Below are positions 53,586 to 62,271 of a stretch of 64,000 nucleotides of DNA, one piece after another. Each line of letters opens with the position of its first letter. Within the stretch, counting starts at the first letter, position 1. A model generated the notes under the pieces. That model was not told where the DNA came from, made no database searches, and saw only the letters and a list, made by a program, of their open reading frames with translations. Location of the stretch: NCBI RefSeq assembly GCF_014873705.1, contig NZ_JADBDS010000003.1, forward strand, positions 806,001 through 870,000. The letters run 5' to 3'. A program made the position numbers and the translations under genes. This DNA comes from Mycobacterium sp. OAS707. GTDB taxonomy: Bacteria; Actinomycetota; Actinomycetes; Mycobacteriales; Mycobacteriaceae.

Positions 53586-54572
53586 TCAGTTCACGAACCT
53601 TGCGGTGCCGTTTGTGTGTACCGCATGGCCCGCCTTTGCCTGGCGATATCCAACCCATCCCCCGGCACCGGTGAGTACCAGCATGCCCGTTACGCCGGGC
53701 ACTGCCAAGGCCGCTACCTGGGACAATCCTGCATTCCGCAAATAATCGGCGTAGCCGACCCGGTATGACGCAGCCGGTACGGCCACGTTGCTGCCCACAT
53801 TGGCAGGCAGTGGCTCTCGGCCCGCAGGTGGCTCGGCAGAAACGGCACGCGGAGCTGCTGGCAACTCCGGTAGACCCGCCGACCCTGCTCCGAGCCCCGC
53901 AGCAGGCGCGACGATGATCGGCAGCGTCATCGGCGGGATCGGAACCTCGACGGCCGCCGCTCCGACGCCGGGAACCACGTCGATCGCCGACGGCTCGGAA
54001 GCCGGTGGCAGCTGCATGGCCGGCACTTGCGGGCGGCCGGACGGTGCCTCGGCCCCGCCACCGCCGCCGCCACCGATACCCGGCGCAGGCACGCCCACCG
54101 AGGAACTTGTCGTGGACGTTGTGCCGGTGGTCTCGCTCGACGTTGTCGTCTTTGTCGTCGTGGTCTTCGTCGACGATTCCGTGGTCTTCGTCGACGATTC
54201 CGTGGTCTTCGTCGACGATTCCGTGGATTTCGTCGTCGACGGGCTGGGCGGCGGCGATTCCGAGCCTCCACCGCAGTGCTGCGCGTTCCCGTTGCTGCCG
54301 TCGTTGCCGCAGTTGCCGTTCCCAGGATTCTCGCCGTTGCCGGGTTTGTCCTCGGCGGACTGCGGATCCTCTTCCGCGCTGGCTTTTGAACCGTCCTTGC
54401 CGTCGGAGTCGCTCTTCGGTCCGTTGTCGTGCACGTCGTTGGAATGAGTACCGGGCGGCAGATCAGATGGCGACGACGGCTCGGCGATTGCCAGCGCCCC
54501 GCCCAGGCCACACAGGAAAAGCCCTACAGCGACGAAGCAGGCCGACGCGGCGCCGTGCACACGCGAACCCAC
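53586..54572 (-). CDS. Exported Pro/Thr-rich repeat protein
   Basis: A roughly 328-residue secreted or membrane-anchored protein. A signal-peptide-like leader (FVAVGLFLCGLGGALAIA) precedes an acidic Asp/Asn/Gly stretch with two cysteines (NCGNDG, QHCGG), a Thr/Ser region built from ESSTKTT repeats, a glycine run, a Pro-rich region and a C-terminal hydrophobic segment (AALAVPGVTGMLVLTGAGG) followed by a basic tail. The Ser/Thr part is a likely target for O-mannosylation. GTG 54572 is assumed. No enzymatic motif. Confidence 0.7.
   Translation of the reverse strand: MGSRVHGAASACFVAVGLFLCGLGGALAIAEPSSPSDLPPGTHSNDVHDNGPKSDSDGKDGSKASAEEDPQSAEDKPGNGENPGNGNCGNDGSNGNAQHCGGGSESPPPSPSTTKSTESSTKTTESSTKTTESSTKTTTTKTTTSSETTGTTSTTSSSVGVPAPGIGGGGGGGAEAPSGRPQVPAMQLPPASEPSAIDVVPGVGAAAVEVPIPPMTLPIIVAPAAGLGAGSAGLPELPAAPRAVSAEPPAGREPLPANVGSNVAVPAASYRVGYADYLRNAGLSQVAALAVPGVTGMLVLTGAGGWVGYRQAKAGHAVHTNGTARFVN
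54160..54222 (-). repeat. Three 21-bp perfect tandem repeats
   Basis: The unit GTGGTCTTCGTCGACGATTCC (plus strand) occurs three times without change, then degrades. It encodes the ESSTKTT repeats. Perfect identity over 63 bases points to recent expansion and probable length variation between strains. Confidence 0.95.
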
Positions 54573-54782
54573 CTCGTCACCACCCCTTCAAGGCGTCAGC
54601 AGTCACCTATTCACAAGACCCGTCAATCTTCGCACAGCCAGGGCAAACGGTTCGCTGGCAAGTTGAATGTACCCGCGAGGAGGACACGCCGAAACCGCCA
54701 ATGACCCGGACGATAATGTTGGGCTGCACCATTTCTGCTTTTGTCATGATTCGCCCGCCACGATGACCGGGAGGCCGCCGGG

Positions 54783-55436
54783 ATGAGCCTGTTCAAGCGC
54801 AAAACCCGTGCCACCCGCCGGGCCGAAGCACGCGCGATCAAGGCCAAGGCCAAGCTCGAGGCGAAGCTCGCCGCGAAGAACGAGGCCCGCCGCATCAAGT
54901 CCCAGCACAGGACCGAAACGCGGGCCCTCAAGGCGCAACTGCGGGCCCAGCGCGAGAGCGACAGGGCCGCACTCAAGGTCGCCGAGACTCAGCTGAAGGC
55001 GGCGCGCGAAGGAAAATTGTTCTCCCCCAGCCGAATTCGACGCCTTCTTACGGTGACCCGGCTGCTTGCTCCGATCGCCGTTCCGCTGTTCTACCGTGGC
55101 GCCGTCGCCGCACGCGGCTATCTCGACGAACGCAAGGCCGACCGGCTCGGCGTTTCGCTGAGCCAGCTCGGCCAGTTCTCCGGCCACGGCGCTGAGTTGT
55201 CGGCGCGGATCGCGGGAGCCGAGCAGTCGTTGCGCCTGGTTGCCGAGAAGAAGCCGAAGGACGCCGAGACCAAGCAATTCGTCGCGGCGATCACCGAGCG
55301 TCTGCGCGACCTGTCAGCGGCGGTCACGGCCGCCGAGAACATGCCGTCGTCGCGCCGCCGCGCAGCGCACGACGCCATTTCCCAGCAGCTCGACGGCATC
55401 GATGCCGACCTGATGGCCCGGCTCGGCCTGGTCTGA
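54783..55436 (+). CDS. Basic coiled-coil protein (Rv3850 type)
   Basis: A 217-residue protein matching Rv3850. The first 80 residues are a Lys/Arg/Ala-rich helix (ARAIKAKAKLEAKLAAKNEA), then a short hydrophobic stretch (LAPIAVPLFYRGAVAARGYL) and a second helical part. The strong basic charge suggests nucleic-acid or membrane contact, by inference. ATG 54783 follows GGGAGG-like sequence. It is read divergently from the Thr-rich protein across a 210-bp gap. Confidence 0.78.
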   Translation: MSLFKRKTRATRRAEARAIKAKAKLEAKLAAKNEARRIKSQHRTETRALKAQLRAQRESDRAALKVAETQLKAAREGKLFSPSRIRRLLTVTRLLAPIAVPLFYRGAVAARGYLDERKADRLGVSLSQLGQFSGHGAELSARIAGAEQSLRLVAEKKPKDAETKQFVAAITERLRDLSAAVTAAENMPSSRRRAAHDAISQQLDGIDADLMARLGLV

Positions 55437-55441
55437 CCGAC

Positions 55442-55984
55442 GTGTCTCACGGCCGTTCCAGAGTGCGCAATCCCGCTGCGCGCCTTCGCGGTTCGGCCGC
55501 GGGCCTGCTGACCGCAGCGCTGGCGGTGGCGGCGCACTCGGTTGGCAGTGGGACAGCACCGACCGGCGCCGTCGTCGCGCAGTTGGCAGTCCTCGCGGCG
55601 ACAGTCGGCGCTCTCGCGGCGACGATCTCCCGCGCCGCCGATGTCAGGGTGCTGCTGGGCTTGCTCGCGGCGGGCCAGCTGATCGGTCACGTCATGCTCA
55701 GTGCCGCCGGGCATCACCACCCCGAGGTGGCGGGTCCACCTGCCGCGGTGATGCTCGCCGCGCATGCAGTGGCGATCGGCGCGGGCGCGCTTCTGATCGC
55801 CGCGAGTGATCGGCTGTGCCGTGCGGTGTCACGCGCAGTGCGCGTCGCGGTTCGGATCGTCGCCGTGCCGGTTGCAGGACCGCCTGTCGTAGTGGTCGGC
55901 CAGGCCGATCAGCCACTGCGCTCCACACTTCTGATTGCCGCTTCGATGTCGCACCGGGGTCCGCCGGTCAGCCGCAACTGCTGA
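55442..55984 (+). CDS. Hydrophobic membrane protein in the copper cluster
   Basis: A 180-residue polytopic protein with four helices and a HHHPEV segment (SAAGHHHPEVAGPP) in an extracytoplasmic loop that could bind metal. It starts at GTG 55442, five bases after the coiled-coil gene, and is followed after 35 bases by ycnI. It is in the place of Rv3851. Family unknown to me; context suggests copper handling. Confidence 0.7.
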   Translation: MSHGRSRVRNPAARLRGSAAGLLTAALAVAAHSVGSGTAPTGAVVAQLAVLAATVGALAATISRAADVRVLLGLLAAGQLIGHVMLSAAGHHHPEVAGPPAAVMLAAHAVAIGAGALLIAASDRLCRAVSRAVRVAVRIVAVPVAGPPVVVVGQADQPLRSTLLIAASMSHRGPPVSRNC

Positions 55985-56019
55985 CCGACATCCCAACGAC
56001 ACAAGAAAGCCACAATCGA

Positions 56020-56688
56020 ATGCGATCCACTACTCGGGCGTCCTCGCGCGCCCTCATCACCGGTGCGCTGGTATCCATCGGCCTGTTGGCCGCCGCTGCG
56101 CCCGCATCCGCCCACGTTCGCGCCACCGCGGACAATCCCACGCCCGGCTCCTATTCGTTGGTCACCTTGAAGGTGCCCAACGAGTCCGAAAAGGGCGCGC
56201 TCACAACACAATTGAGCGTTACTTTGCCCAACGTCGCATCCGCCAGCACGGAAGCCATGCCGGGCTGGACCGCCAAGCTGGACCGCGACGCGGCCGCGGG
56301 CACCGTCCGCTCCGTCACGTGGACTGCCGCGCCAGGAACGGGTATCGCAGCCGACCAGTTCGCGCTGTTCCGGATTTCGGTGAAGCTGCCCGACACCCCC
56401 ACACTCAGCCTCCCGGCCATCCAGACGTATTCGGATGGGACGGTCGTGAAGTGGGACCAGCCGACACCGGCGGGCGGAGCCGAACCCGAATACCCGACTC
56501 CCGAAATCGCGCTGACAGGCGCCAAGTCCGAAGCGGGTGATGGCGATCCGACGCCGATGACCCAGGCGGCCCACGGGTCGCCTGCGGCTCCTGCCGCCGA
56601 CAACACCGCACGATGGTTGGCCGGCGGCGCGCTGGCGCTGGCCGCCGTTGCGGTGGCGACCGCGCTGCTGGTACGACGACGAGCATGA
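56020..56688 (+). CDS. ycnI: YcnI-type copper-binding protein (DUF1775)
   Basis: A 222-residue exported, C-terminally anchored protein. The signal peptide ends at ASA and the mature protein would begin His32 (HVRATADNP), the N-terminal histidine that forms a mono-histidine copper site in the family. A Glu in the VPNESEKG block and a Trp in VVKWDQP provide further ligands. A C-terminal helix (LAGGALALAAVAVATALLV) anchors it. It lies directly before copC, as in actinobacterial copper clusters. Confidence 0.88.
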   Translation: MRSTTRASSRALITGALVSIGLLAAAAPASAHVRATADNPTPGSYSLVTLKVPNESEKGALTTQLSVTLPNVASASTEAMPGWTAKLDRDAAAGTVRSVTWTAAPGTGIAADQFALFRISVKLPDTPTLSLPAIQTYSDGTVVKWDQPTPAGGAEPEYPTPEIALTGAKSEAGDGDPTPMTQAAHGSPAAPAADNTARWLAGGALALAAVAVATALLVRRRA

Positions 56689-57191
56689 ATCGCTTCCTCG
56701 CGGCACTGGTCCTGGCCATCTCGCTGACCGCAGCGGCGATGGCCGGGGCCGGTGTGGCGTCGGCTCATGCGACCCGCCTGGCCACCGACCCAGTCGAGAA
56801 CAGCGAACTGACCAAGGCGCCGGAGAAGGTCAGCGCGACGTTCAACGAGGCGCTGCAGCAGTCATTCGCCGCGATGACGGTCGTCGGTCCCGACGGCAAC
56901 CTCTGGTCGACGGGCGACCCGCATGTCGATGGCGCTGTCGTCAGCGTCGGCGTGCGGCCACTGGGCCCGTCCGGCACCTACACGGTGAACTACCGGGTGA
57001 CGTCCGCCGACGGGCACGTGGTCTCTGGGTCGTGGTCGTTCAAGATGACGGTGTCCGGCACCGGCACACCAGGGCCGTCGGCATCGGCGACGAGCGCGGC
57101 GGATGACGGCATCCCGGTGTGGCCGTTCTTCGTCGCGGCGGGCTTGATCGTCGCAGGCGGCGCACTGTGGGCGGTGCGACGGCAGAAGTGA
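56685..57191 (+). CDS. copC: CopC-domain copper-binding protein
   Basis: A 168-residue exported protein. The signal peptide ends at ASA and is followed by HATRLATDPVENSEL, with His as first mature residue, one of the copper ligands in CopC; the second block is RVTSADGHVVSGSWSF with His. A C-terminal helix anchors it in the membrane. ATG 56685 overlaps the ycnI stop (ATGA). Confidence 0.92.
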   Translation: MNRFLAALVLAISLTAAAMAGAGVASAHATRLATDPVENSELTKAPEKVSATFNEALQQSFAAMTVVGPDGNLWSTGDPHVDGAVVSVGVRPLGPSGTYTVNYRVTSADGHVVSGSWSFKMTVSGTGTPGPSASATSAADDGIPVWPFFVAAGLIVAGGALWAVRRQK

Positions 57192-58030
57192 CCCCGCTGA
57201 CCGCAACGCTGGTGCGGGCGGCTGCCGACTTCTGCGCGGTGGTCGCGCTCGGCCTGGCCGTGGTGCCGATGCTCGACATCGACCGCTATCGCGGTGAGCT
57301 GATCCGTCGTGCCACCGGCCCGTTGACCGTGGCAGGCGCGGCCTGGTTACTCGCCGAGCTGCTTCGGTTGGGGGTGGCAGCGGCCCAGGCCGCGGCTACT
57401 CCGCTGTCCCGGCTGGGCGTGCACACCGCGGTCGATTTCGCCGTGCACACCACACCGGGGCGGTCGGGATTGTTCAGCGTGGTGGCCGCGGCGCTGGTGT
57501 GCGTGGTCGTAGTGGTGGTTCCGCGCTCGGCGGCGACGAACGTCGCGGTCGTCGGCATCGCGGCCGCGGGACTGGCGGCGCGTCCGCTCACCGGCCACCT
57601 GTCCGAGAGCGCACTGGGCGGGTTGGCGATGGCCGTACACACCCTCGCTGCGGCGGTGTGGTGCGGTGCGCTGGCGGCACTCGTGCTCACAGTCGACCAT
57701 CGCGGTCAGTGGGCGCGGGTGCTGCCGCGGTTCTCGCAGCTGTCGCTGGCGTGTGTGGCTGCGCTGCTAGTCGGTGGGGTGCTGGGCGCCGCGGTGACGC
57801 TCGGGGCGCCCAGTCAGCTTTATACGACCGCATATGGGCGGCTGCTGTCGGCGAAGGTCGTGGTGACCGTGGTGCTCGTGCTGCTGGCGTACCGCAACCG
57901 GACGGTATGGCTGCCCGCAGCGCGTTCGCACCGAACCACGGCCGTGGTGTCGCGGTCCAGGGCACTGATCGAGGTCGCGATCATGGCCGTAGCGCTGACC
58001 CTGGCGGCCGCGTTGGCCGTGACCGGTTAG
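57188..58030 (+). CDS. copD: CopD-domain copper transport membrane protein
   Basis: A 280-residue CopD-like membrane protein with about eight helices and the histidines RPLTGHLSE, MAVHTLAAAVW and others typical of the CopD domain. Together with CopC and YcnI it is expected to import copper. GTG 57188 overlaps the copC stop (GTGA). Confidence 0.9.
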   Translation: MTPLTATLVRAAADFCAVVALGLAVVPMLDIDRYRGELIRRATGPLTVAGAAWLLAELLRLGVAAAQAAATPLSRLGVHTAVDFAVHTTPGRSGLFSVVAAALVCVVVVVVPRSAATNVAVVGIAAAGLAARPLTGHLSESALGGLAMAVHTLAAAVWCGALAALVLTVDHRGQWARVLPRFSQLSLACVAALLVGGVLGAAVTLGAPSQLYTTAYGRLLSAKVVVTVVLVLLAYRNRTVWLPAARSHRTTAVVSRSRALIEVAIMAVALTLAAALAVTG

Positions 58031-58099
58031 CGCCATCTCCGGCCTGGCATGATGGGAGCCACTGCCGGGTAGACGTAACGGTCGCAAAGGAGCAGCCAG

Positions 58100-58588
58100 A
58101 TGGCAGACCAGCAGGATCGGCCCGACGAGACGCCTGACGCCGCCATACCGGCAGAGCAACCGGCCTCGTCGGCGCCCAGCCCTGATCCGGCGCCGCCAGC
58201 CACCGAATCGCCCGCGCCACCTGCCCCGCCTGCCAAGGCTGCTGCGAAGAAGGCGCCGGCCAAGGCGGCCAAGAAGACGCCTGCTAAGAAGGCACCTGCT
58301 AAGAAGGCCGCCAAAAAGACCGCAGCCAAGAAAGCCCCGGCGAAGAAGGCGCCGCCCGTCGCCGCGAAACTGGCGGACACCAACGGTGATCTCACGTCGG
58401 CCGCCAAAGAGGTTGCGGCACAAGCGAAGTCAACGGTATCGACTGCGAGCAACCCCGTCGCCGGACCAGCACCCGTGCCGTTGATCGGTCCAGAGCCGTC
58501 GCGCCTGCCGCTGGCTGCCGCTATCGCCGCCGGCGTGCTGGCGATCCTGGTCGTGCTGCTGGCGTCCCGCCGCGGAAGCAGCAATTGA
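58100..58588 (+). CDS. hns: H-NS-like Lys/Ala-rich membrane protein (Rv3852 type)
   Basis: A 162-residue protein matching Rv3852. An acidic/Pro-rich N terminus, repeated AKKAPAKKA-type segments (residues about 45-90) that bind DNA by charge, then a C-terminal helix (LPLAAAIAAGVLAILVVLLA). In M. tuberculosis the protein was named H-NS-like and found membrane-linked. AAAGGAG lies eight bases before ATG 58100. Confidence 0.9.
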   Translation: MADQQDRPDETPDAAIPAEQPASSAPSPDPAPPATESPAPPAPPAKAAAKKAPAKAAKKTPAKKAPAKKAAKKTAAKKAPAKKAPPVAAKLADTNGDLTSAAKEVAAQAKSTVSTASNPVAGPAPVPLIGPEPSRLPLAAAIAAGVLAILVVLLASRRGSSN

Positions 58589-58616
58589 GCACGCGCGATT
58601 CCGAGGGTTAATCTCC

Positions 58617-58647
58617 TTGACCCTGACGCGGCGTCAGGGTCGATAGT
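58617..58647 (+). promoter_or_regulatory. MerR-type promoter with operator palindrome
   Basis: -35 TTGACC (58617-58622), a 19-bp spacer and -10 GATAGT (58642-58647). A perfect dyad GACCCTGACGC-G-GCGTCAGGGTC (58619-58641) fills the spacer, the hallmark of promoters that MerR proteins activate by DNA distortion. The -10 ends six bases before ATG 58654, so the mRNA would start at or next to the start codon. Confidence 0.92.
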
Positions 58648-58653
58648 GGCGTC

Positions 58654-59406
58654 ATGGACGCCAACACTGTCGGCGCGGTAGCCGCCCTCACGGGTGTCTC
58701 CGTACGCACTCTGCATCACTACGACCACATCGGTCTGGTGGTGCCGAGCGTCCGCACGCAGGCGGGTTACCGCGGATACACCGACGCCGACATCGAGCGG
58801 CTGCACCTCGTGCTGGTGTACCGCTCGGTCGGGATCCCGCTCGACGATGTCCGTGCGCTGCTCGATGACCCGGGTGCGGACGTGGTCGAGCATCTGCGGC
58901 GCCAACACCAATTGCTGCTGGAGCAGGCCGACCGACTGCAGCACACGATCAAAGCAGTGGAGGAACTGATGAACGCTCACCGCAGCGGTATCCAGCTGAG
59001 CGCGCAGGAACAGGTGGAGATCTTCGGCACGACGGCTTTCGGCGAGGAGTACGCCACCGAAGCCGAAGAGCGTTGGGGCGACACCGATGCGTGGAAGCAA
59101 TCCCAGCAACGGGTTTCGCAATTCAGCAAGCAGGATTGGATCGCGATCAAGGCCGATGGCGACGCCCTGCTGTCGGACTTGGCGCGGGCCAAGCGCGACG
59201 GCGTCGAACCGGGATCCGCAGAAGCGAACGCGCTGGCGGCCCGTCACCGCGCGTCGATCGAACGCTTCTACGACTGCGGCGACGAGATGCACCGCAATCT
59301 GGTGCAGATGTATCTGGCCGACGAGCGGTTCACCCGCTATTACGACGACGTCGAACCGGGGCTGGCGCAATTCCTGCACGACATCGTGGTGGCTAGCTAC
59401 GCTTAA
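58654..59406 (+). CDS. MerR-family regulator with TipAS domain
   Basis: A 250-residue regulator. The N-terminal winged helix (VGAVAALTGVSVRTLHHYDH) and the MerR coiled coil (about residues 75-110) lead to a C-terminal TipAS drug-binding domain (FGEEYATEAEERWGDTDAWK, DWIAIKADGDALL, FYDCGDEMHRNLVQMYL). TipAS proteins bind thiopeptide or other antibiotics and activate their own gene. The strong MerR promoter directly upstream points to autoregulation. No obvious efflux target follows. Confidence 0.92.
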   Translation: MDANTVGAVAALTGVSVRTLHHYDHIGLVVPSVRTQAGYRGYTDADIERLHLVLVYRSVGIPLDDVRALLDDPGADVVEHLRRQHQLLLEQADRLQHTIKAVEELMNAHRSGIQLSAQEQVEIFGTTAFGEEYATEAEERWGDTDAWKQSQQRVSQFSKQDWIAIKADGDALLSDLARAKRDGVEPGSAEANALAARHRASIERFYDCGDEMHRNLVQMYLADERFTRYYDDVEPGLAQFLHDIVVASYA

Positions 59407-59448
59407 CCTCCTATAACCCGAGTTCAACGGGTTTGGGGGGAGTTGGCG

Positions 59449-62268
59449 GTGCACCCACCGTCGGGCACGGTGACCTTTCTTCTCACCGACCTCGAAGGGT
59501 CCACCCGTATGTGGGAAAAGGACCCCGAGGCGATGAAGGCGGCCATGGTGCGCCACGACGAAATCCTGGAGAAAACGATTGCGGCGCACCGCGGATTCGT
59601 GTTCGCGCGGATGGGTGACGGCATGGCGGCTTCATTCGCAACGGCGCGCGACGCGCTTTCGGCGGCGATCGCGTTTCAGCAGGCCCTGGCGCGGGTGCCG
59701 TGGGGTACCGAGCGCCCGTTGCGGGCCCGGGTCGGATTGCATACCGACGAGGCGGTGATCGTCGACGACACTGGTTATGCGAGCTTGCCGATCAATCGGT
59801 GCGCGCGGTTGATGGCCGCGGGGCACGGGGGGCAGACGCTGATTTCGGAAGCCACCGAGATGCTGATGCGCGGTCAGTTACCCGACGGTATGGCACTGGT
59901 CGATCTCGGCGAGCACCGACTGCGCGACCTCGGCCGGCCGACACGCATCTTTCAATTGAAGCGCTACGGCGATCACGCTGAATTCCCACCGCTACGCACC
60001 CTCGATGCATTTCCGGGAAACATTCCCGCACAGGTCAGTTCGTTCATCGGGCGGCAAGACGATGTAGCCCGAGTGTGCGCGGCGCTCGAAACATCCAGGG
60101 TGGTAACAGTCACCGGCGTGGGCGGGGTTGGCAAGACCCGGTTGGCATTACAGGTCGCTGCCGAGATACTGCCCCGTCATCGAGACGGTGCGTGGCTGAT
60201 CGAGCTGGCCGCCGTTCGCGACACGGCGGCGGTGGTAGACGCGGTCGCTGAGGTGTTTCGCGTCACCGGCCGCGCTGGTCAGCCGGTCGAAGACTCCTTG
60301 CTCGAGATGTTTGCGCATAAAGAGGCACTGCTGGTCCTGGACAATTGCGAGCACGTGCTCGGCGTGGTGGCAAGGCTCGTGAGCCGGATAGAACGGCAGT
60401 GCCCCGGCATCGCGGTCTTGGCTACCAGCCGCGAAGGACTCGCGATCGACGGCGAACAGATCCTCGCACTTCCGCCCCTGGACGCCGGGCAACCGGACGA
60501 CGACATCGACCGGCTGATACACACCGACGCGATAAGCCTGTTCGTCGAGCGCGCGCGCCAAGTCAAAGCTGACTTTGCACTGACCGCCAATAACTCGCGC
60601 GCAGTGGTCGATATCTGCCGACGTCTGGACGGTGTGCCGTTGGCGATCGAACTGGCGGCCGCACGCGTAATGGCCTTGAGTCCGGCCGAACTGCTGCGCC
60701 GGCTCGACCGCCGATTTGAGGTGCTTTCCGGTGGACGCCGGGGTGCAATCGAGCGGCACGCGACATTGCGGGCCGCGATCGATTGGTCCTACGACCTATT
60801 GAACTGTGCCGAGCAGCGACTGCTCGTGCGCCTCTCGGTATTCTCCGGAGGCTGCACGCTCGAAGCAATCGAAGAGATCTGTAGTGGAGATCCGGTCGAG
60901 CGTGACGATGTCATGGACTTGGTCGCCGCGCTTGTCGCCCGCTCGCTTGTGGTTGCCGAGGACAACGACGTCGGCACCCGCTACCGCCTTCTGGAAACCA
61001 TTCGCCAATACGGCGAAGAACGGCTCGCGGATCACGGCGAAACCGATGCGTTGCAGCTTCGGCATGCCGCGTTCTATACCCGGCTCTCCGCGCGCGCAGC
61101 CGAAAACACGCACGGGCCAGAACAACTCGTCTGGACCCGACAGATCAAGCTCGAGCGGGACAACTTTCTCGCCGCCCTGGCGAAGGCGGTCCATTCCGGC
61201 AACGTAGCAGCGGCCGTCGAGTTGGTGGCCAGCTATCCCATCCAATACCGGGCGGAGGGGACAACCGGTGAGATAGCCGTAGTCGACGTCACGCCCGTGC
61301 TCCGCATGCCCGGGGCATCCGAACAGCCGGCATATCCCTTCGCGCTCGTGGTGGCGGCGTATAAGGCGCAATCGATCGGCGATTGGCAGCGCGTGAACGA
61401 GCTGTGCGAGCAGGCACTGGAAGCTGAGAAAAGACTCGGCGCGATACACGGTCCGAAGATCGAGATGGAGATCTGCAGTCTGCAAGCTCAGATCTTTCTT
61501 GGGCGCGGTGCCTATGGCGATGCGGTCTCGGCATACTCAAGGGCCGCCGAATTGGCAAACCGCGATGGATCTCCCGGCATGGCCGCGATCTTCCTGGCCT
61601 ACAAGGTCAGTTGTGCGATCCTCGGAGGGAGTCCGGCGGAGGAGCTGGAGCCGACTGCCGAGGAATCTGTTGCGCTGGCAAGACAATCCGGGATGCCGGG
61701 CGCCATGGTCATCAGCCTCAACTCGATGGCGATGACGCTATCAGAGCGTAATCCGCTGCGAGCTAAGACGGTTCTTCGCGAGAGCATCGAACGCTCAAGT
61801 ACCCCCGGCCAAGAAGTACCGACGGGTTTCATCATGGCCGCAATGGTTGCCACCAGACTTGATCAGTGGGAAATTGCGTTGGCGCTTGCAGCTCGGAACC
61901 TGCAGATGTGGCGCGGAGTGCAGGCATACATGGCCGCCGCCCCCAGCCTGGCCGTATGCGCGCGGGCGCTCGCTGAGGCTGAACCAGAGGTGGCGGGGGT
62001 GCTGCGGGGTGCGGCCTATGCCGCCTACCAGCACGGAAGCACTGGACAGTCCGCGCCAGACACAGAAGGCGGCAACCCCAGCATCAACTATCTCCATCAG
62101 GAGCTGCGCAATGCAGGTGACATCGTTACCGCTGCGTTGGGTGAGGAGCGAAGACGGCAGCTGCGTGAGCAGGGCGCCGCGATGACCATGGACGAAGCCG
62201 CGTCCTACGCCCTGAGCCACATCGATCCGAAGCTTCTCGTCGGACCCATCTCGATGGCTCAGGACTAA
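59449..62268 (+). CDS. Adenylate cyclase-STAND ATPase fusion
   Basis: A 939-residue regulatory protein. N-terminal class III cyclase domain (residues about 5-170) with metal-binding Asp14 (TFLLTDLEGSTR) and Asp57 (ARMGDGMA) and the INRCARL block (Asn/Arg of the transition state). The usual substrate Lys of KxxGD is not seen, so nucleotide choice may differ. A NB-ARC/STAND ATPase follows (Walker A GVGGVGKTR near residue 224, Walker B LLVLDNCEHV), then a helical domain and TPR-like repeats. No C-terminal HTH. GTG 59449 follows GGGGGGAG; TTG 59443 is an alternative. Confidence 0.88.
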   Translation: MHPPSGTVTFLLTDLEGSTRMWEKDPEAMKAAMVRHDEILEKTIAAHRGFVFARMGDGMAASFATARDALSAAIAFQQALARVPWGTERPLRARVGLHTDEAVIVDDTGYASLPINRCARLMAAGHGGQTLISEATEMLMRGQLPDGMALVDLGEHRLRDLGRPTRIFQLKRYGDHAEFPPLRTLDAFPGNIPAQVSSFIGRQDDVARVCAALETSRVVTVTGVGGVGKTRLALQVAAEILPRHRDGAWLIELAAVRDTAAVVDAVAEVFRVTGRAGQPVEDSLLEMFAHKEALLVLDNCEHVLGVVARLVSRIERQCPGIAVLATSREGLAIDGEQILALPPLDAGQPDDDIDRLIHTDAISLFVERARQVKADFALTANNSRAVVDICRRLDGVPLAIELAAARVMALSPAELLRRLDRRFEVLSGGRRGAIERHATLRAAIDWSYDLLNCAEQRLLVRLSVFSGGCTLEAIEEICSGDPVERDDVMDLVAALVARSLVVAEDNDVGTRYRLLETIRQYGEERLADHGETDALQLRHAAFYTRLSARAAENTHGPEQLVWTRQIKLERDNFLAALAKAVHSGNVAAAVELVASYPIQYRAEGTTGEIAVVDVTPVLRMPGASEQPAYPFALVVAAYKAQSIGDWQRVNELCEQALEAEKRLGAIHGPKIEMEICSLQAQIFLGRGAYGDAVSAYSRAAELANRDGSPGMAAIFLAYKVSCAILGGSPAEELEPTAEESVALARQSGMPGAMVISLNSMAMTLSERNPLRAKTVLRESIERSSTPGQEVPTGFIMAAMVATRLDQWEIALALAARNLQMWRGVQAYMAAAPSLAVCARALAEAEPEVAGVLRGAAYAAYQHGSTGQSAPDTEGGNPSINYLHQELRNAGDIVTAALGEERRRQLREQGAAMTMDEAASYALSHIDPKLLVGPISMAQD

Positions 62269-62271
62269 GAG

